DNA of 64,000 nucleotides from the NCBI RefSeq assembly GCF_003075045.1, contig NZ_QCZD01000001.1, positions 558,001-622,000 on the forward strand. Reading direction: 5' to 3'. This DNA is from Maribacter litoralis (GTDB taxonomy: Bacteria; Bacteroidota; Bacteroidia; Flavobacteriales; Flavobacteriaceae). Numbering within the stretch: the first letter of the stretch is position 1; each line of letters starts with the position of its first letter. The notes under the pieces were generated by a model. The model ran no database searches. It was given only the letters and a program-made list of their open reading frames with translations, and was not told the origin of the DNA. This document shows, piece by piece, positions 8,559 to 17,661 of the stretch. The position numbers were made by a program, and so were the translations under genes.

Positions 8559-11013
8559 ACATATGATCTACATTATATATTACCCTAACACTTCTATACA
8601 TCGCTACGGACTTAAACGATTTCTCTATTCTTCTAATATTTGCCTTTGTCTGTGCCAAAGATTGTGCTTTTTGCACCTTAACCACTATATGCTTTAAGTA
8701 TTGATTTCGAATTCTTGCCACGGGTGGGTATTCTGGTCCTAATACCGTACCTCCAAAATTGGTTCGCAGTGCTCCCGTAAACCAATCTGCCGCTTCATTA
8801 AGCACATTATAATTTTTATGTTTAAAAGTTACCTTTATTATTCTATTTATTGGTGGGTACTTAAATTGCTCACGCTCATACAACTGTTCTTTATACATAC
8901 CTTCATAATCACCAGTAGTCACTTGCTTTAGAATCTGATGATATGGGTTATAGGTCTGTATTAAAACCTTCCCTCTTTTCTTAGTACGCCCTGCCCTACC
9001 CGATACCTGGGTCAGCAATTGGTAGGTTCTTTCATGCGCCCTATAATCGGGGAAGTTTAAAAGGCTGTCAGCATTCATTACCCCAACTAAATTCACATTT
9101 CTAAAATCCAAGCCTTTTGTAAGCATTTGAGTGCCCACCAATATATCTAATTCTTGCTGTTCAAAAGCAGTTATAATTTTTTCATAACCATGCTTACCAC
9201 GTGTGGTATCTAAATCCATTCTACCAACCTTAGCCTGCGAAAAAAGTTCTTTAACCTCTTTTTCTATTTGTTCGGTACCAAAGCCTTTGGTATCCAACTC
9301 TGGACTTCCACAAGCAAAACAACTTTCTGGCAATGCGGTATGATGCCCGCAATAATGGCAACGCAACTGATTTCTGTATTGGTGATAAGTTAGGCTTACA
9401 TCGCAATTTGGGCATTGAGGGGAATGACCACAGGTTAAACACTCCATCAATGGAGCAAACCCTCTTCGATTCTGAAAAAGTATGATTTGCGAACCTTCTT
9501 TGAGAGTTTCTTCCATTTCAAGAAAAAGTCGTTCAGAAAAATGCCCCTTCATCTTTCTTTTTCTTTGCGCCTCTTTAATATCTACCAATTCCATATCTGG
9601 CATTAGTACATTACCATATCGCCTAGTTATCTCTGCATAACCATATTTACCGGTTTGTGTGTTGTAATAACTTTCAACACTGGGAGTAGCGGAGCCCAAT
9701 AATATTTTTGCATTATGAAGATGACCCAAAACTATGGCTGCATCCCTTGCATGATATCGCGGAGCAGGATCAAATTGCTTAAACGAACTTTCGTGCTCTT
9801 CATCAACAATAATAAGACCCAGTTTGTTAAAAGGAAGATACATTGCAGATCTAGCTCCAATTACAAGCTGTGCTTTAGGTTTGGCTTGTAACACATTTTG
9901 CCAAACCTCCACTCTTTCCTGTACATTGTATTTAGAATGGTATATGGCTATTTTCTCACCAAAATATTCTTGAAGTCTACTAATAAGTTGGGTAGTTAAC
10001 GCAATTTCCGGCAATAAATACAAAGCTTGCTGACCCTTTTGCAAACACTCTTCGATCAATTTTACATAAACTTCAGTTTTACCAGATGATGTTACACCTT
10101 TTAACAAGGTAACCTTGTCAGCTTCAAAAGAAGATTTTATATCAGCTAAAGCAACTTCTTGATATTCATTTAAATCTTTGGAATCTGAACTATCATTTTC
10201 TCCGTCATAGTTAACACGATCGGTCTTTATGAAGTACTCTTCTAAAATTCCCTTATCTACTAATGACTTTATTACTGCCTTAGAAGCATTACTAGCTTGT
10301 TCAAGTTCAGAAACCTTAATAGGTTTTTGAGTTTTACCCTGCAATTGAAATAGCGATAACACTACCTGACTTTGTTTTGGAGCCCTTGTCAATGATTTTA
10401 AAAGTTCTTCTAGTTTTTCGTCGGATGCATGTTCGTTTCCTAATTTAACATACCTGACCAATTTTGGCTTATACTGTTCATAAACCTCTTCTTTAAGTAC
10501 TATAATGTTTTTATCGAGCAAACGTTGTAAAATGGGCAATACATTTTTACGCTCTACGATTGCGGAGACTTCTTGAACTTTTAATATAGACTGATGCTGA
10601 AGTGCTTCATAAACCAAAAACTCGTCATCTAACAGTTCGTTTTCATCAATTTCATATGCCGTATTTCTTAATACTAGGGTTTCACTTTCCAAAAGAAATG
10701 CACCTGGCAAAGCACTGCGCACAACTTCGCCCAAGGTACACATATAGTAAGAAGCTATCCATTGCCAATGCTTAAGCTGAGTTGGGTTTACAATGGGGTA
10801 ATCATCTAGCAGTTCATGAATCTCCTTTGCCTCGTAGGCTTCAGGAGGGTTTTGATGAACATTATAAACAATTGCGGTATATATTTTAGATTTTCCAAAT
10901 GGTACAGCCACACGCATGCCAGGCTGAAGTACCTTTGCCTCTTCAGCAGTAATACTATAAGTAAAACTGCGCTCTAAAGGTATTGGCAATATTACATTAA
11001 CAAAGTTTGCCAT
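8557..11013 (-). CDS. priA: Primosomal replication protein N' (PriA helicase)
   Basis: Superfamily 2 DNA helicase that reloads the replisome at stalled forks; 818 residues from ATG 11013. Landmarks are the N-terminal DNA-binding domain (FVNVILPIPLERSFTY), Walker A GVTSSGKTEVY, Walker B IIVDEEH, and eight zinc-binding cysteines in the CLTCG/CPNC/CHYC/CFAC series near residue 540, then helicase motifs DILVGTQMLTKGLDF and QVSGRAGR. A start 24 bases upstream would overlap the DUF2147 gene; the ATG at 11013 follows a GGAAGGA ribosome-binding site and matches family N-termini. It is the last gene of the nadC operon. Confidence 0.97.
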   Translation of the reverse strand: MANFVNVILPIPLERSFTYSITAEEAKVLQPGMRVAVPFGKSKIYTAIVYNVHQNPPEAYEAKEIHELLDDYPIVNPTQLKHWQWIASYYMCTLGEVVRSALPGAFLLESETLVLRNTAYEIDENELLDDEFLVYEALQHQSILKVQEVSAIVERKNVLPILQRLLDKNIIVLKEEVYEQYKPKLVRYVKLGNEHASDEKLEELLKSLTRAPKQSQVVLSLFQLQGKTQKPIKVSELEQASNASKAVIKSLVDKGILEEYFIKTDRVNYDGENDSSDSKDLNEYQEVALADIKSSFEADKVTLLKGVTSSGKTEVYVKLIEECLQKGQQALYLLPEIALTTQLISRLQEYFGEKIAIYHSKYNVQERVEVWQNVLQAKPKAQLVIGARSAMYLPFNKLGLIIVDEEHESSFKQFDPAPRYHARDAAIVLGHLHNAKILLGSATPSVESYYNTQTGKYGYAEITRRYGNVLMPDMELVDIKEAQRKRKMKGHFSERLFLEMEETLKEGSQIILFQNRRGFAPLMECLTCGHSPQCPNCDVSLTYHQYRNQLRCHYCGHHTALPESCFACGSPELDTKGFGTEQIEKEVKELFSQAKVGRMDLDTTRGKHGYEKIITAFEQQELDILVGTQMLTKGLDFRNVNLVGVMNADSLLNFPDYRAHERTYQLLTQVSGRAGRTKKRGKVLIQTYNPYHQILKQVTTGDYEGMYKEQLYEREQFKYPPINRIIKVTFKHKNYNVLNEAADWFTGALRTNFGGTVLGPEYPPVARIRNQYLKHIVVKVQKAQSLAQTKANIRRIEKSFKSVAMYRSVRVIYNVDHM

Positions 11014-11015
11014 AG

Positions 11016-11456
11016 CTATCCTTCCACCCGTAACCATGTTTGGGTTCTATAAATAAACGCTAAATACCCACGTACTTTTAACTCATTAGAGTTTTCAGGG
11101 TTTAGCCATATTTTAAAACGAAACGTCATTGCCTGTTCTGGATCAAACAATCTTTTTCCTTTCCATTCACCATCGTTATTTTTTTCTCCTGCAGTAATGA
11201 TTTCCATACCCTTTACAGGTTTATCCTTTAATTCTCCATCACATTTCTCGCACAACTTCCCTTCCTTTCCCTCTTCTAAAATCTCCAATACCTTACCATA
11301 CATTAATCCATCCTTTTCATAAATTTCTATAAGTCCTTTTGGTTTACCGGTACGATCATCTATTGTTTTCCATTTTCCAAAAACAGATTGAGCCGAAATG
11401 CTCATTGAAATAAATAATGTAAAGAGAATACTTAATTGTACAGTTTTTTCTATCAT
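11016..11456 (-). CDS. DUF2147 domain-containing exported protein
   Basis: Exported protein of 146 residues. A signal peptide spans residues 1-22 (TLFISMSISAQS), followed by the DUF2147 domain beginning VFGKWKTIDD, with GLIEIYEKDGLMYGKVLEI and a conserved cysteine pair CEKCDGE. The tail YLAFIYRTQTWLRVE is also typical. Its function is unknown; a periplasmic lipocalin-like fold is likely. The start overlaps the yihY stop by four bases (ATGA), so translation is probably coupled. Confidence 0.88.
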   Translation of the reverse strand: MIEKTVQLSILFTLFISMSISAQSVFGKWKTIDDRTGKPKGLIEIYEKDGLMYGKVLEILEEGKEGKLCEKCDGELKDKPVKGMEIITAGEKNNDGEWKGKRLFDPEQAMTFRFKIWLNPENSNELKVRGYLAFIYRTQTWLRVEG

Positions 11457-12421
11457 TCTTTTTTTGTGATTTTACGTAAAGTGTTAAGGGACGCATTCAG
11501 CTCGAACCCAAGTAGCAATATATTAGAATTTAACCAGATGTAAACCATTAATATCAATAATCCTCCTAAGGCTCCATATAATTCATTGTATCGGGCAAAT
11601 TTTTCAACATAAATACCAAAAAGATATGACGTAATTAAAAATAAAATAGTCGTCATAAACGCGCCTACAGAGAAAAATTTTGCTTGCTTACCTTCGCGTG
11701 TGCCAAAATAATATAGAATAGCCGTTGTAAAATATGATAGAATAATAAAGAATAACACTTTCGCAATCTGTATACCCACTACTTCATCTTCACCTAAAAT
11801 ATAGTTGCCTTGTTTCGCTGCAAACTCAGATAAATAACCAAGCACATAGAATTCAAAATAAATATATGCTACAAAACCAACGATTATTAGAATTGCCAAT
11901 ATCAACCCGACCATTAAAGCATATAGGTATTGACGAAAGAAATGTCGGGTAAGTTCTATATGATACGATGTTTCAAACCCACCAAAAATTGAATTTACGC
12001 CATTTGCTATCAAAAAAATAGACAGTAAGAATGCAGAAGATAAGAGTCCGCCACGCTTTTGGTCTTTAATTTGTGTAAAAACTTCTCCAAAATAATCGCC
12101 TGTTGCACTTGGCAGAAAAGATTCTAAAAAAAGCTGGAATTGAACGTCAAAATCTCCATGTTCAATACTAATATACGACACTAAAAACGGCACCAAGGTT
12201 ACCATGAAAATAATCAAAGGAAACAAGGCCATAAATAGACTGAAGGCGATAGCGCTAGCTCTTGTAGAAAGTGTTCCCCTCAATACCCCAAGTACGTACA
12301 TTTCTAAAAGATCGTAAATAGAAAGTCCTTCAAAACCAGGCAACCTGATTTGTTTTAAAAACCTGACCACCCAATTTACAATTGGTATTTTCTCTAGCTT
12401 TTCTTCGACCTCTAAAGACAT
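11453..12421 (-). CDS. YihY/BrkB-family inner-membrane protein
   Basis: Integral membrane protein of 322 residues with about six hydrophobic segments. The family signature is present: RASAIAFSLFMALFPLIIF near residue 55, the GGFETSYHIE region in the middle and GALGGLLILMVYIWLNSNILLLG near the C-terminus. The family was once called ribonuclease BN in error; its true role is unsettled. The ATG starts at the base after the nadC stop, and its end overlaps the DUF2147 gene, so it belongs to the nadC-priA operon. Confidence 0.93.
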   Translation of the reverse strand: MSLEVEEKLEKIPIVNWVVRFLKQIRLPGFEGLSIYDLLEMYVLGVLRGTLSTRASAIAFSLFMALFPLIIFMVTLVPFLVSYISIEHGDFDVQFQLFLESFLPSATGDYFGEVFTQIKDQKRGGLLSSAFLLSIFLIANGVNSIFGGFETSYHIELTRHFFRQYLYALMVGLILAILIIVGFVAYIYFEFYVLGYLSEFAAKQGNYILGEDEVVGIQIAKVLFFIILSYFTTAILYYFGTREGKQAKFFSVGAFMTTILFLITSYLFGIYVEKFARYNELYGALGGLLILMVYIWLNSNILLLGFELNASLNTLRKITKKE

Positions 12422-13279
12422 CTACACTGCTTTTAAGCTCAAATCTAAGTTATAAACCGAATGTGTTAACGCCCCCGAAGAAATATAATCCACCCCACAT
12501 TCTGCATATTCCCTTATGGTCTTTTCATTTATACCTCCAGATGACTCCGTTAAACAAGTATCTCCAATTAACTCGACCGCTTTTCGCGTATCTTCATAAT
12601 TGAAATTATCTATTAATATGCGATATACGCCATCTGATTTTAATATCTCTTTAATCTCATCTAAATCTCTTGCTTCCACAATGATCTTTAAATCACGACC
12701 AGTTTCTTTCAAGTAATTTTTGGTCTTATCTATTGCTTTTGTAATACCGCCAGCAAAATCAATATGATTATCTTTTAGCATGATCATATCATAAAGTGCA
12801 AACCTATGATTTTCGCCACCACCAATTTTCACAGCCCATTTTTCAAGAGCACGTATACCCGGGGTAGTTTTTCTAGTATCTAAAATCTTAGTTCCTGTTC
12901 CTTTCAAAAGGTTAACGAACATATTGGTCTTTGTGGCAATAGCGCTCATTCTTTGCATGGCATTGAGCACCAAACGTTCTGCTTTTAATATGCTTTGTGA
13001 ACTACCCTCTATATAAAAAACGATATCGCCATGATTTACTGGAGACCCATCTTTAATCAATACGTCTATTTTTAAGTCGGGATCAACAAAATAAAAAACA
13101 AGCTCGGCAAAATCCACTCCGGCAATAATACCCTCATCTTTTACCAACAACTTTGCCTTGCCAGTTGCACTATCTGGAATACAAGCTAAGGAACTATGAT
13201 CACCATCACCTACATCTTCCCTAATGGCATTTGCAATGATTAATTTTATTTCTTCTTTAAACTGGTCTTCTGAAATCAT
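12422..13279 (-). CDS. nadC: Nicotinate-nucleotide pyrophosphorylase (carboxylating)
   Basis: Quinolinate phosphoribosyltransferase of 285 residues, the standard length. It converts quinolinate and PRPP to nicotinate mononucleotide, CO2 and pyrophosphate in de novo NAD synthesis. Landmarks are EDVGDGDHSS near the N-terminus, ERLVLNAMQRMSAIAT, the substrate-binding RKTTPGIRALEKWAVKIGGG and MLKDNHI, and a C-terminal SSGGI. nadA and nadB are not in the window. It is the first gene of the four-gene minus-strand operon, divergent from rlmH. Confidence 0.97.
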   Translation of the reverse strand: MISEDQFKEEIKLIIANAIREDVGDGDHSSLACIPDSATGKAKLLVKDEGIIAGVDFAELVFYFVDPDLKIDVLIKDGSPVNHGDIVFYIEGSSQSILKAERLVLNAMQRMSAIATKTNMFVNLLKGTGTKILDTRKTTPGIRALEKWAVKIGGGENHRFALYDMIMLKDNHIDFAGGITKAIDKTKNYLKETGRDLKIIVEARDLDEIKEILKSDGVYRILIDNFNYEDTRKAVELIGDTCLTESSGGINEKTIREYAECGVDYISSGALTHSVYNLDLSLKAV

Positions 13280-13332
13280 ATATTTATACGCTATTGTTAT
13301 GCTAATTTACAAATCCATTTGCGAAATTGATT

Positions 13333-13340
13333 TACTTTTG
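13333..13340 (+). promoter_or_regulatory. Promoter -7 element of rlmH
   Basis: TACTTTTG (TAnnTTTG) ends four bases before the rlmH ATG at 13345, so the transcript probably begins at or next to the start codon. Confidence 0.5.
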
Positions 13341-13344
13341 GCGT

Positions 13345-13818
13345 ATGACTATAAAACTTTTAGCCATAGGCAAAACCGATAGCGGCCAATTACAACAGCT
13401 TATTGATGTTTATGAAAAGCGATTACAGCATTATGTCAATTTTGAAATAGAAATCATACCCGACCTCAAGAAAACCAAAAACTTGTCTGAAGAGCAACAA
13501 AAGGAAAAAGAAGGTGAGCTTATTCTAAAAAAACTAACACCTACAGATGTATTGGTTCTATTTGATGAAAAAGGCAAGCAATTTAGTTCTGTAGAGTTTT
13601 CTCAATATTTGCAGAAAAAAATGAATTCTGGTATTAAGAGATTGGTATTTTTAATTGGTGGTCCTTATGGCTTTAGTAATGAGATTTACCTAAAATCCTC
13701 AGGAAAAATAAGCTTATCAAAAATGACATTCTCACATCAAATGGTACGTCTATTTATTACCGAGCAGATCTACAGAGCCTTTACCATTCTGAAAAATGAA
13801 CCATACCATCACCGGTAA
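13345..13818 (+). CDS. rlmH: 23S rRNA (pseudouridine(1915)-N(3))-methyltransferase
   Basis: SPOUT-class methyltransferase of 157 residues that methylates pseudouridine 1915 in helix 69 of 23S rRNA. Landmarks are the N-terminal MTIKLLAIGKTD, the SAM-binding knot FLIGGPYGFS and the C-terminal MTFSHQMVRLFITEQIYRA followed by PYHH. The start at 13345 gives the family length; an upstream in-frame codon at 13327 would place the promoter inside the gene. Confidence 0.97.
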   Translation: MTIKLLAIGKTDSGQLQQLIDVYEKRLQHYVNFEIEIIPDLKKTKNLSEEQQKEKEGELILKKLTPTDVLVLFDEKGKQFSSVEFSQYLQKKMNSGIKRLVFLIGGPYGFSNEIYLKSSGKISLSKMTFSHQMVRLFITEQIYRAFTILKNEPYHHR

Positions 13819-13836
13819 CTACCCGTATATTTTGAT

Positions 13837-14655
13837 TTACGCCTGTTTTTCTAGGGATTTTACCATGTTATCGGAAACACCTTCCAAATCTGTAAGTTCT
13901 TCCATTAAAAATGAGATAAGCTCTTCTTTATGAGCTGTGTTCTTTTCAATTTTCAGCACATGATTATAATTTTTAATATTCTTCATGTGTGATTGAAATG
14001 CATGGGTTTGATGCCAATTAATTTCTTTCAACTTTTGATTCTGAATTGACATCTTTTTAATTGATGGGTTAATGAAGTAAAAAATTTCAAAAATTAAAAT
14101 TAATAGAGAAAATACCGCCAACTCCAATTCAATGATCATTAAAGTTTTTATATCTTCTTCTGATGCTTTTTGAAATTGCCCCACAATGGTATCCATCAAA
14201 ACCAGAAACTTATCCGTTTCTGCAGATAGCTTTTCCATATCTACAGACCCAATATTATTAAAATCATCTAATGTGGCCAACATATACTCTAGGTGCGGCT
14301 GCATTTTATTAAAGTTCTCCTGTATTTCCTCATTATCCAAAACAGGAATACCTGTAGCTTCATTACCTTTCTGCAATGCAATATTTGCATTAGATAGCTT
14401 ATTCATTGCCAATCGAAGCTTACCATAATCACAAGTTCCATACTTACACTCGTAGACGTGTTTCATAATCGCTTGTGATAGCATTCGTTGTCGCCCTGCT
14501 TCATTGATTCTGAGAGAGTCTTGTCTTTGTCTGGAAAGAGAGTACTGTATAATTGACTGTATCAATATTGTCAATACAATTACGGTTATTACCAAAAGGT
14601 AATAGTTGTTAAACCCCTTAGGTAATTTAATTTTCGATAAAATCTTTTTTATCAT
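13837..14655 (-). CDS. PilJ-type sensor protein ending in a HisKA-like helix
   Basis: Membrane protein of 272 residues. A transmembrane helix (about 18-38) is followed by a periplasmic helical domain with RQRMLSQAIMKHVYECKYG (56-73), the signature of the type IV pili methyl-accepting chemotaxis transducer N-terminal (NarX/PilJ) domain, then a second transmembrane helix (about 175-195). The cytoplasmic tail (LKEINWHQTHAFQSHMKNI, 209-227) resembles the phospho-acceptor helix of flavobacterial histidine kinases, with H218 at the expected place, but the protein ends without an ATPase domain. No receptor signalling domain is present either. The partner is unknown. Confidence 0.75.
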   Translation of the reverse strand: MIKKILSKIKLPKGFNNYYLLVITVIVLTILIQSIIQYSLSRQRQDSLRINEAGRQRMLSQAIMKHVYECKYGTCDYGKLRLAMNKLSNANIALQKGNEATGIPVLDNEEIQENFNKMQPHLEYMLATLDDFNNIGSVDMEKLSAETDKFLVLMDTIVGQFQKASEEDIKTLMIIELELAVFSLLILIFEIFYFINPSIKKMSIQNQKLKEINWHQTHAFQSHMKNIKNYNHVLKIEKNTAHKEELISFLMEELTDLEGVSDNMVKSLEKQA

Positions 14656-14751
14656 GATTAAAGATATTTCCTACAAGTTGAAAATGCATCATAACCATAA
14701 CCGAATAATATTAAAAATGTTGTAATCGATATTTAAAAAAATGCGCACAAA

Positions 14752-14781
14752 AAAGGTGTAAACTAAATAGCTAACACCTTT
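14752..14781 (-). terminator. Intrinsic terminator of the serA-type gene
   Basis: The stem AAAGGTGT (14774-14781, read on the minus strand) pairs with ACACCTTT (14752-14759), and a T-run follows on that strand. It lies 50 bases after the stop of the SerB-SerA gene. Confidence 0.7.
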
Positions 14782-14830
14782 ATAATAAATTATCAACTGA
14801 TTCGCAATTAGCGAAAGTCAAAATACTTTA

Positions 14831-16726
14831 CTAGTAAAGAACTCTAAATTTAATTGTATTCTCTACTTTCTTTAATTCTTTTATCACCTCTTTATTATAT
14901 TCCCTATCCAAATCGGTTATCACATAACCTACCTCGTTATCGGTAGATAGGTACTGACTGTTAATATTCAATTCATACTGAGCCAACACCTTATTGATCT
15001 TCGCCATAATACCAGGCACATTTTTATGTATGTGCAAGAACCTATGCGATTTATTCTGTTTCGGCAATCGAATGTTCGGGAAGTTTACAGCATCTACAGT
15101 ATTACCAGAGTTGATATAATCCATAATTTTATTTGGAACAAAGTCTGCAATATCCCTTTGAGCTTCCTCTGTACTACCACCAACATGAGGAGTTAGAATT
15201 ACATTTGGAAAACCTTGCAATTTTGTTTTAAACTCACCATTACTTCTTGGCTCATCTGGGTATACGTCAATTGCCGCACCACCTACTTGTCCAGATTTTA
15301 AGCTTTCTGCCAAGGCATCAATATCAACAACAAATCCACGAGAAAGGTTAATCAACATTGCGCCTTTTTTCATTTGGTTAAGCTCACGCTCACCTATGAA
15401 ATTTTTATTGGCTTTATTATCATCTATATGCAACGTAACTACATCCGACACACTTAACAAATCTTCTAAAGTATTGCATTTTACAGCATTACCTAACGCT
15501 AATTTATCATCTACATCATAGTAATATACTCGCATACCCATAGCCTCGGCCAAAACCGATAATTGCTTACCAATATTACCGTAACCAACAATACCTAAGT
15601 TTTTACCACGAACCTCGCGAGAACCGGCAGCTGTTTTTTGCCATTGTCCCTCATGAATTTCCCTACTACGGTCAAAAACACTTCTCATTAACATAATAAT
15701 CTCACCTATGGCCAATTCTACCACAGATCTTGTATTACTATACGGAGCGTTAAAGGCTACAATTCCCTTTTTCTTGGCCGTTTCTAAATCTATTTGCGTT
15801 GTACCTATACAAAAGGCACCTACAACCAATAATTTGTCCGCAGCATCTAAAACAGCTTTTGTTACCTGAGTTTTAGACCGAATACCAAGTACGTGAACGC
15901 CCTTGATCTTTTCTATGAGCTCTTCTTCTGGTAAGCTATGTTTGATCAGCTCAACGGAGAAACCGTCTTCTGATAAATTATCGAATGCAGCGGTGTGCAC
16001 ATTTTCTAATAAAAGGACCTTGATCCTATTCTTTGGATACGAAATATTTCTTGGCAACTTGTTCACAAATAAAAATTCATCTAAACTGGGTGTAACATAA
16101 TCCGCATTGTTAGCGGCTTTTTCTCTATGCACGTTTTCGGTGTAAGCAAAAAACTTATCTGCTATACCTGCTTCGCGCATTACATAATCACTGTAACCGT
16201 CTCCAATAACTTGAACTTCACCGTCCAAATTCATCTGTTTTAGGCAATCAATTTTACCATTATGCTGAGACAGCACATTTTCTTCATCGAAACCGATGAT
16301 ATTACCTTCTTCATCAAATTTAAACGTGTTGGCATACACACGCTCCGAAGGTATATTGTATTCTTTTACAATAGGGTCTATAAACTCTTTAAAACCACAA
16401 GATATCACATAGATATCATCTGCATACTTCTCAAAAAATTCCTTATTGGCGGCAATAGATTTTGAAATTTTATTTCTAAGATTCTCTACCAACCCATCTA
16501 AGTCCTCTTTTTTGGCATGTAACAATTTAATGCGACGTTCTAAAGATTCGGTAAAAGAAATATCACCGTCAATACCTAAATTGGTGATTTTTTGAATTTC
16601 TTGAATAACCTCCTCTTTGTTCGATCTTCCTTCTAGAGTCATTTCTGCTAGTACATCTAAAGCTTCTACCCTAGTTAATGTACTATCAAAATCAAAAACA
16701 TATTTTCTACTTACTTCTACCATCAT
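14831..16726 (-). CDS. serA: Fused phosphoserine phosphatase-like / D-3-phosphoglycerate dehydrogenase
   Basis: Protein of 631 residues joining two serine-pathway enzymes. Residues 8-220 form a HAD hydrolase of the SerB type: nucleophile motif DFDSTLT (D12, D14), SCGFKEF (109) and GDGYSD (175-180). Residues about 235-550 form phosphoglycerate dehydrogenase: NAD motif GYGNIG (381-386), catalytic R463 (NLSRG), E492 and H514 (TPHVGG). Residues about 563-631 are an ACT domain, the usual serine-sensing module. SerA performs the first step and SerB the last; serC is not nearby. Two adjacent ATGs can act as start. Related 630-residue proteins in flavobacteria are usually labelled SerA only. Confidence 0.93.
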   Translation of the reverse strand: MMVEVSRKYVFDFDSTLTRVEALDVLAEMTLEGRSNKEEVIQEIQKITNLGIDGDISFTESLERRIKLLHAKKEDLDGLVENLRNKISKSIAANKEFFEKYADDIYVISCGFKEFIDPIVKEYNIPSERVYANTFKFDEEGNIIGFDEENVLSQHNGKIDCLKQMNLDGEVQVIGDGYSDYVMREAGIADKFFAYTENVHREKAANNADYVTPSLDEFLFVNKLPRNISYPKNRIKVLLLENVHTAAFDNLSEDGFSVELIKHSLPEEELIEKIKGVHVLGIRSKTQVTKAVLDAADKLLVVGAFCIGTTQIDLETAKKKGIVAFNAPYSNTRSVVELAIGEIIMLMRSVFDRSREIHEGQWQKTAAGSREVRGKNLGIVGYGNIGKQLSVLAEAMGMRVYYYDVDDKLALGNAVKCNTLEDLLSVSDVVTLHIDDNKANKNFIGERELNQMKKGAMLINLSRGFVVDIDALAESLKSGQVGGAAIDVYPDEPRSNGEFKTKLQGFPNVILTPHVGGSTEEAQRDIADFVPNKIMDYINSGNTVDAVNFPNIRLPKQNKSHRFLHIHKNVPGIMAKINKVLAQYELNINSQYLSTDNEVGYVITDLDREYNKEVIKELKKVENTIKFRVLY

Positions 16727-16770
16727 TTTCTTTTGGTTAGATAGGAATTTTTGGTTATAAAAATAAGAAG

Positions 16771-16778
16771 CAAAAGTA
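16771..16778 (-). promoter_or_regulatory. Promoter -7 element of the SerB-SerA gene
   Basis: TACTTTTG on the minus strand matches TAnnTTTG and lies 44 bases before the start codon. Confidence 0.45.
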
Positions 16779-16863
16779 AAAATTTAATTTATCCTGATAT
16801 GCGATATCTTGTAAATAAAACAAAAAGGTTAGGTTATGATGCAAATTAACAAAATGGCTTCTT

Positions 16864-17652
16864 TTATTCTAAAAATTGAACTACAGAATTTGAAAAAGCC
16901 GTTGTCTTGTAGGTTCCATTATGTCCACCAGGAACTTTAACCAATTTACCATGAATAAAGCTATCTTTTAACTCTTTTGCGTTTCCGTTGTCAACATCTT
17001 CAGTACCGCAAATTACCAACACCTCTATCTCTACACTATTCAGTTCTTTAACAGTGGTAACTGGCTGATATTTTTGTTGTAAATAAAGAGAGCGTAGATC
17101 TGCATTTATAGATTTTGCATAATTTACCGCTTCTTTGGTCATTTCATTTACCTCACCGTTAAAAGCTTTAGCGAACATTATTTTTCTATCCCAATTCGGA
17201 TTCGTAAAATCTATTCCCATTCCGCCTAAAACCGCTTTCTCTATTCTATTGTCTTGTGTCAATAATTTAGCAAGAACAATACTTCCACGAGAATAACCTA
17301 CCGCCTTATAGTTTTCAATGTTTAGGTGAGTAATTAAACTCATAATATCCTTAACCTCTGCCCCATTTTTATATGCTTCTTCATTTTTAGGATGATCTGA
17401 ATCTCCATTGCCCCGCAAATCGGGAATTACCACTCGGTAGCCGGCATCAATCAAATCTTTCTTTAAGGCTGTTTTATCCCAAGATTTCCTGGAGTTTAAA
17501 AAGCCATGCAATAATAAAACCGGTGCACCAATACCTTCATCTGTGTAAGCTATTTGTACCCCATCAAAAGATTTGAAAATGTTTATTTGTGCTGCTGCTT
17601 TCTGTAAAAAAATCATCATTAGAAAACAGCATAAAAATTGCTTTTTGAACAT
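16864..17652 (-). CDS. Exported alpha/beta hydrolase
   Basis: Alpha/beta-hydrolase of 262 residues with a signal peptide (1-21, ending KAAAQ). The oxyanion region is LLHGFLNSRKSW (47-58), the nucleophile elbow is GYSRGS with S121, the acid is probably in CGTEDVD, and the catalytic histidine is in GGHNGT near the C-terminus. The export signal indicates a periplasmic or surface role. The substrate cannot be told. It is the last gene of the operon with DUF3307 and satD, 9 bases after the former. Confidence 0.87.
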   Translation of the reverse strand: MFKKQFLCCFLMMIFLQKAAAQINIFKSFDGVQIAYTDEGIGAPVLLLHGFLNSRKSWDKTALKKDLIDAGYRVVIPDLRGNGDSDHPKNEEAYKNGAEVKDIMSLITHLNIENYKAVGYSRGSIVLAKLLTQDNRIEKAVLGGMGIDFTNPNWDRKIMFAKAFNGEVNEMTKEAVNYAKSINADLRSLYLQQKYQPVTTVKELNSVEIEVLVICGTEDVDNGNAKELKDSFIHGKLVKVPGGHNGTYKTTAFSNSVVQFLE

Positions 17653-17661
17653 CTACTTTGT

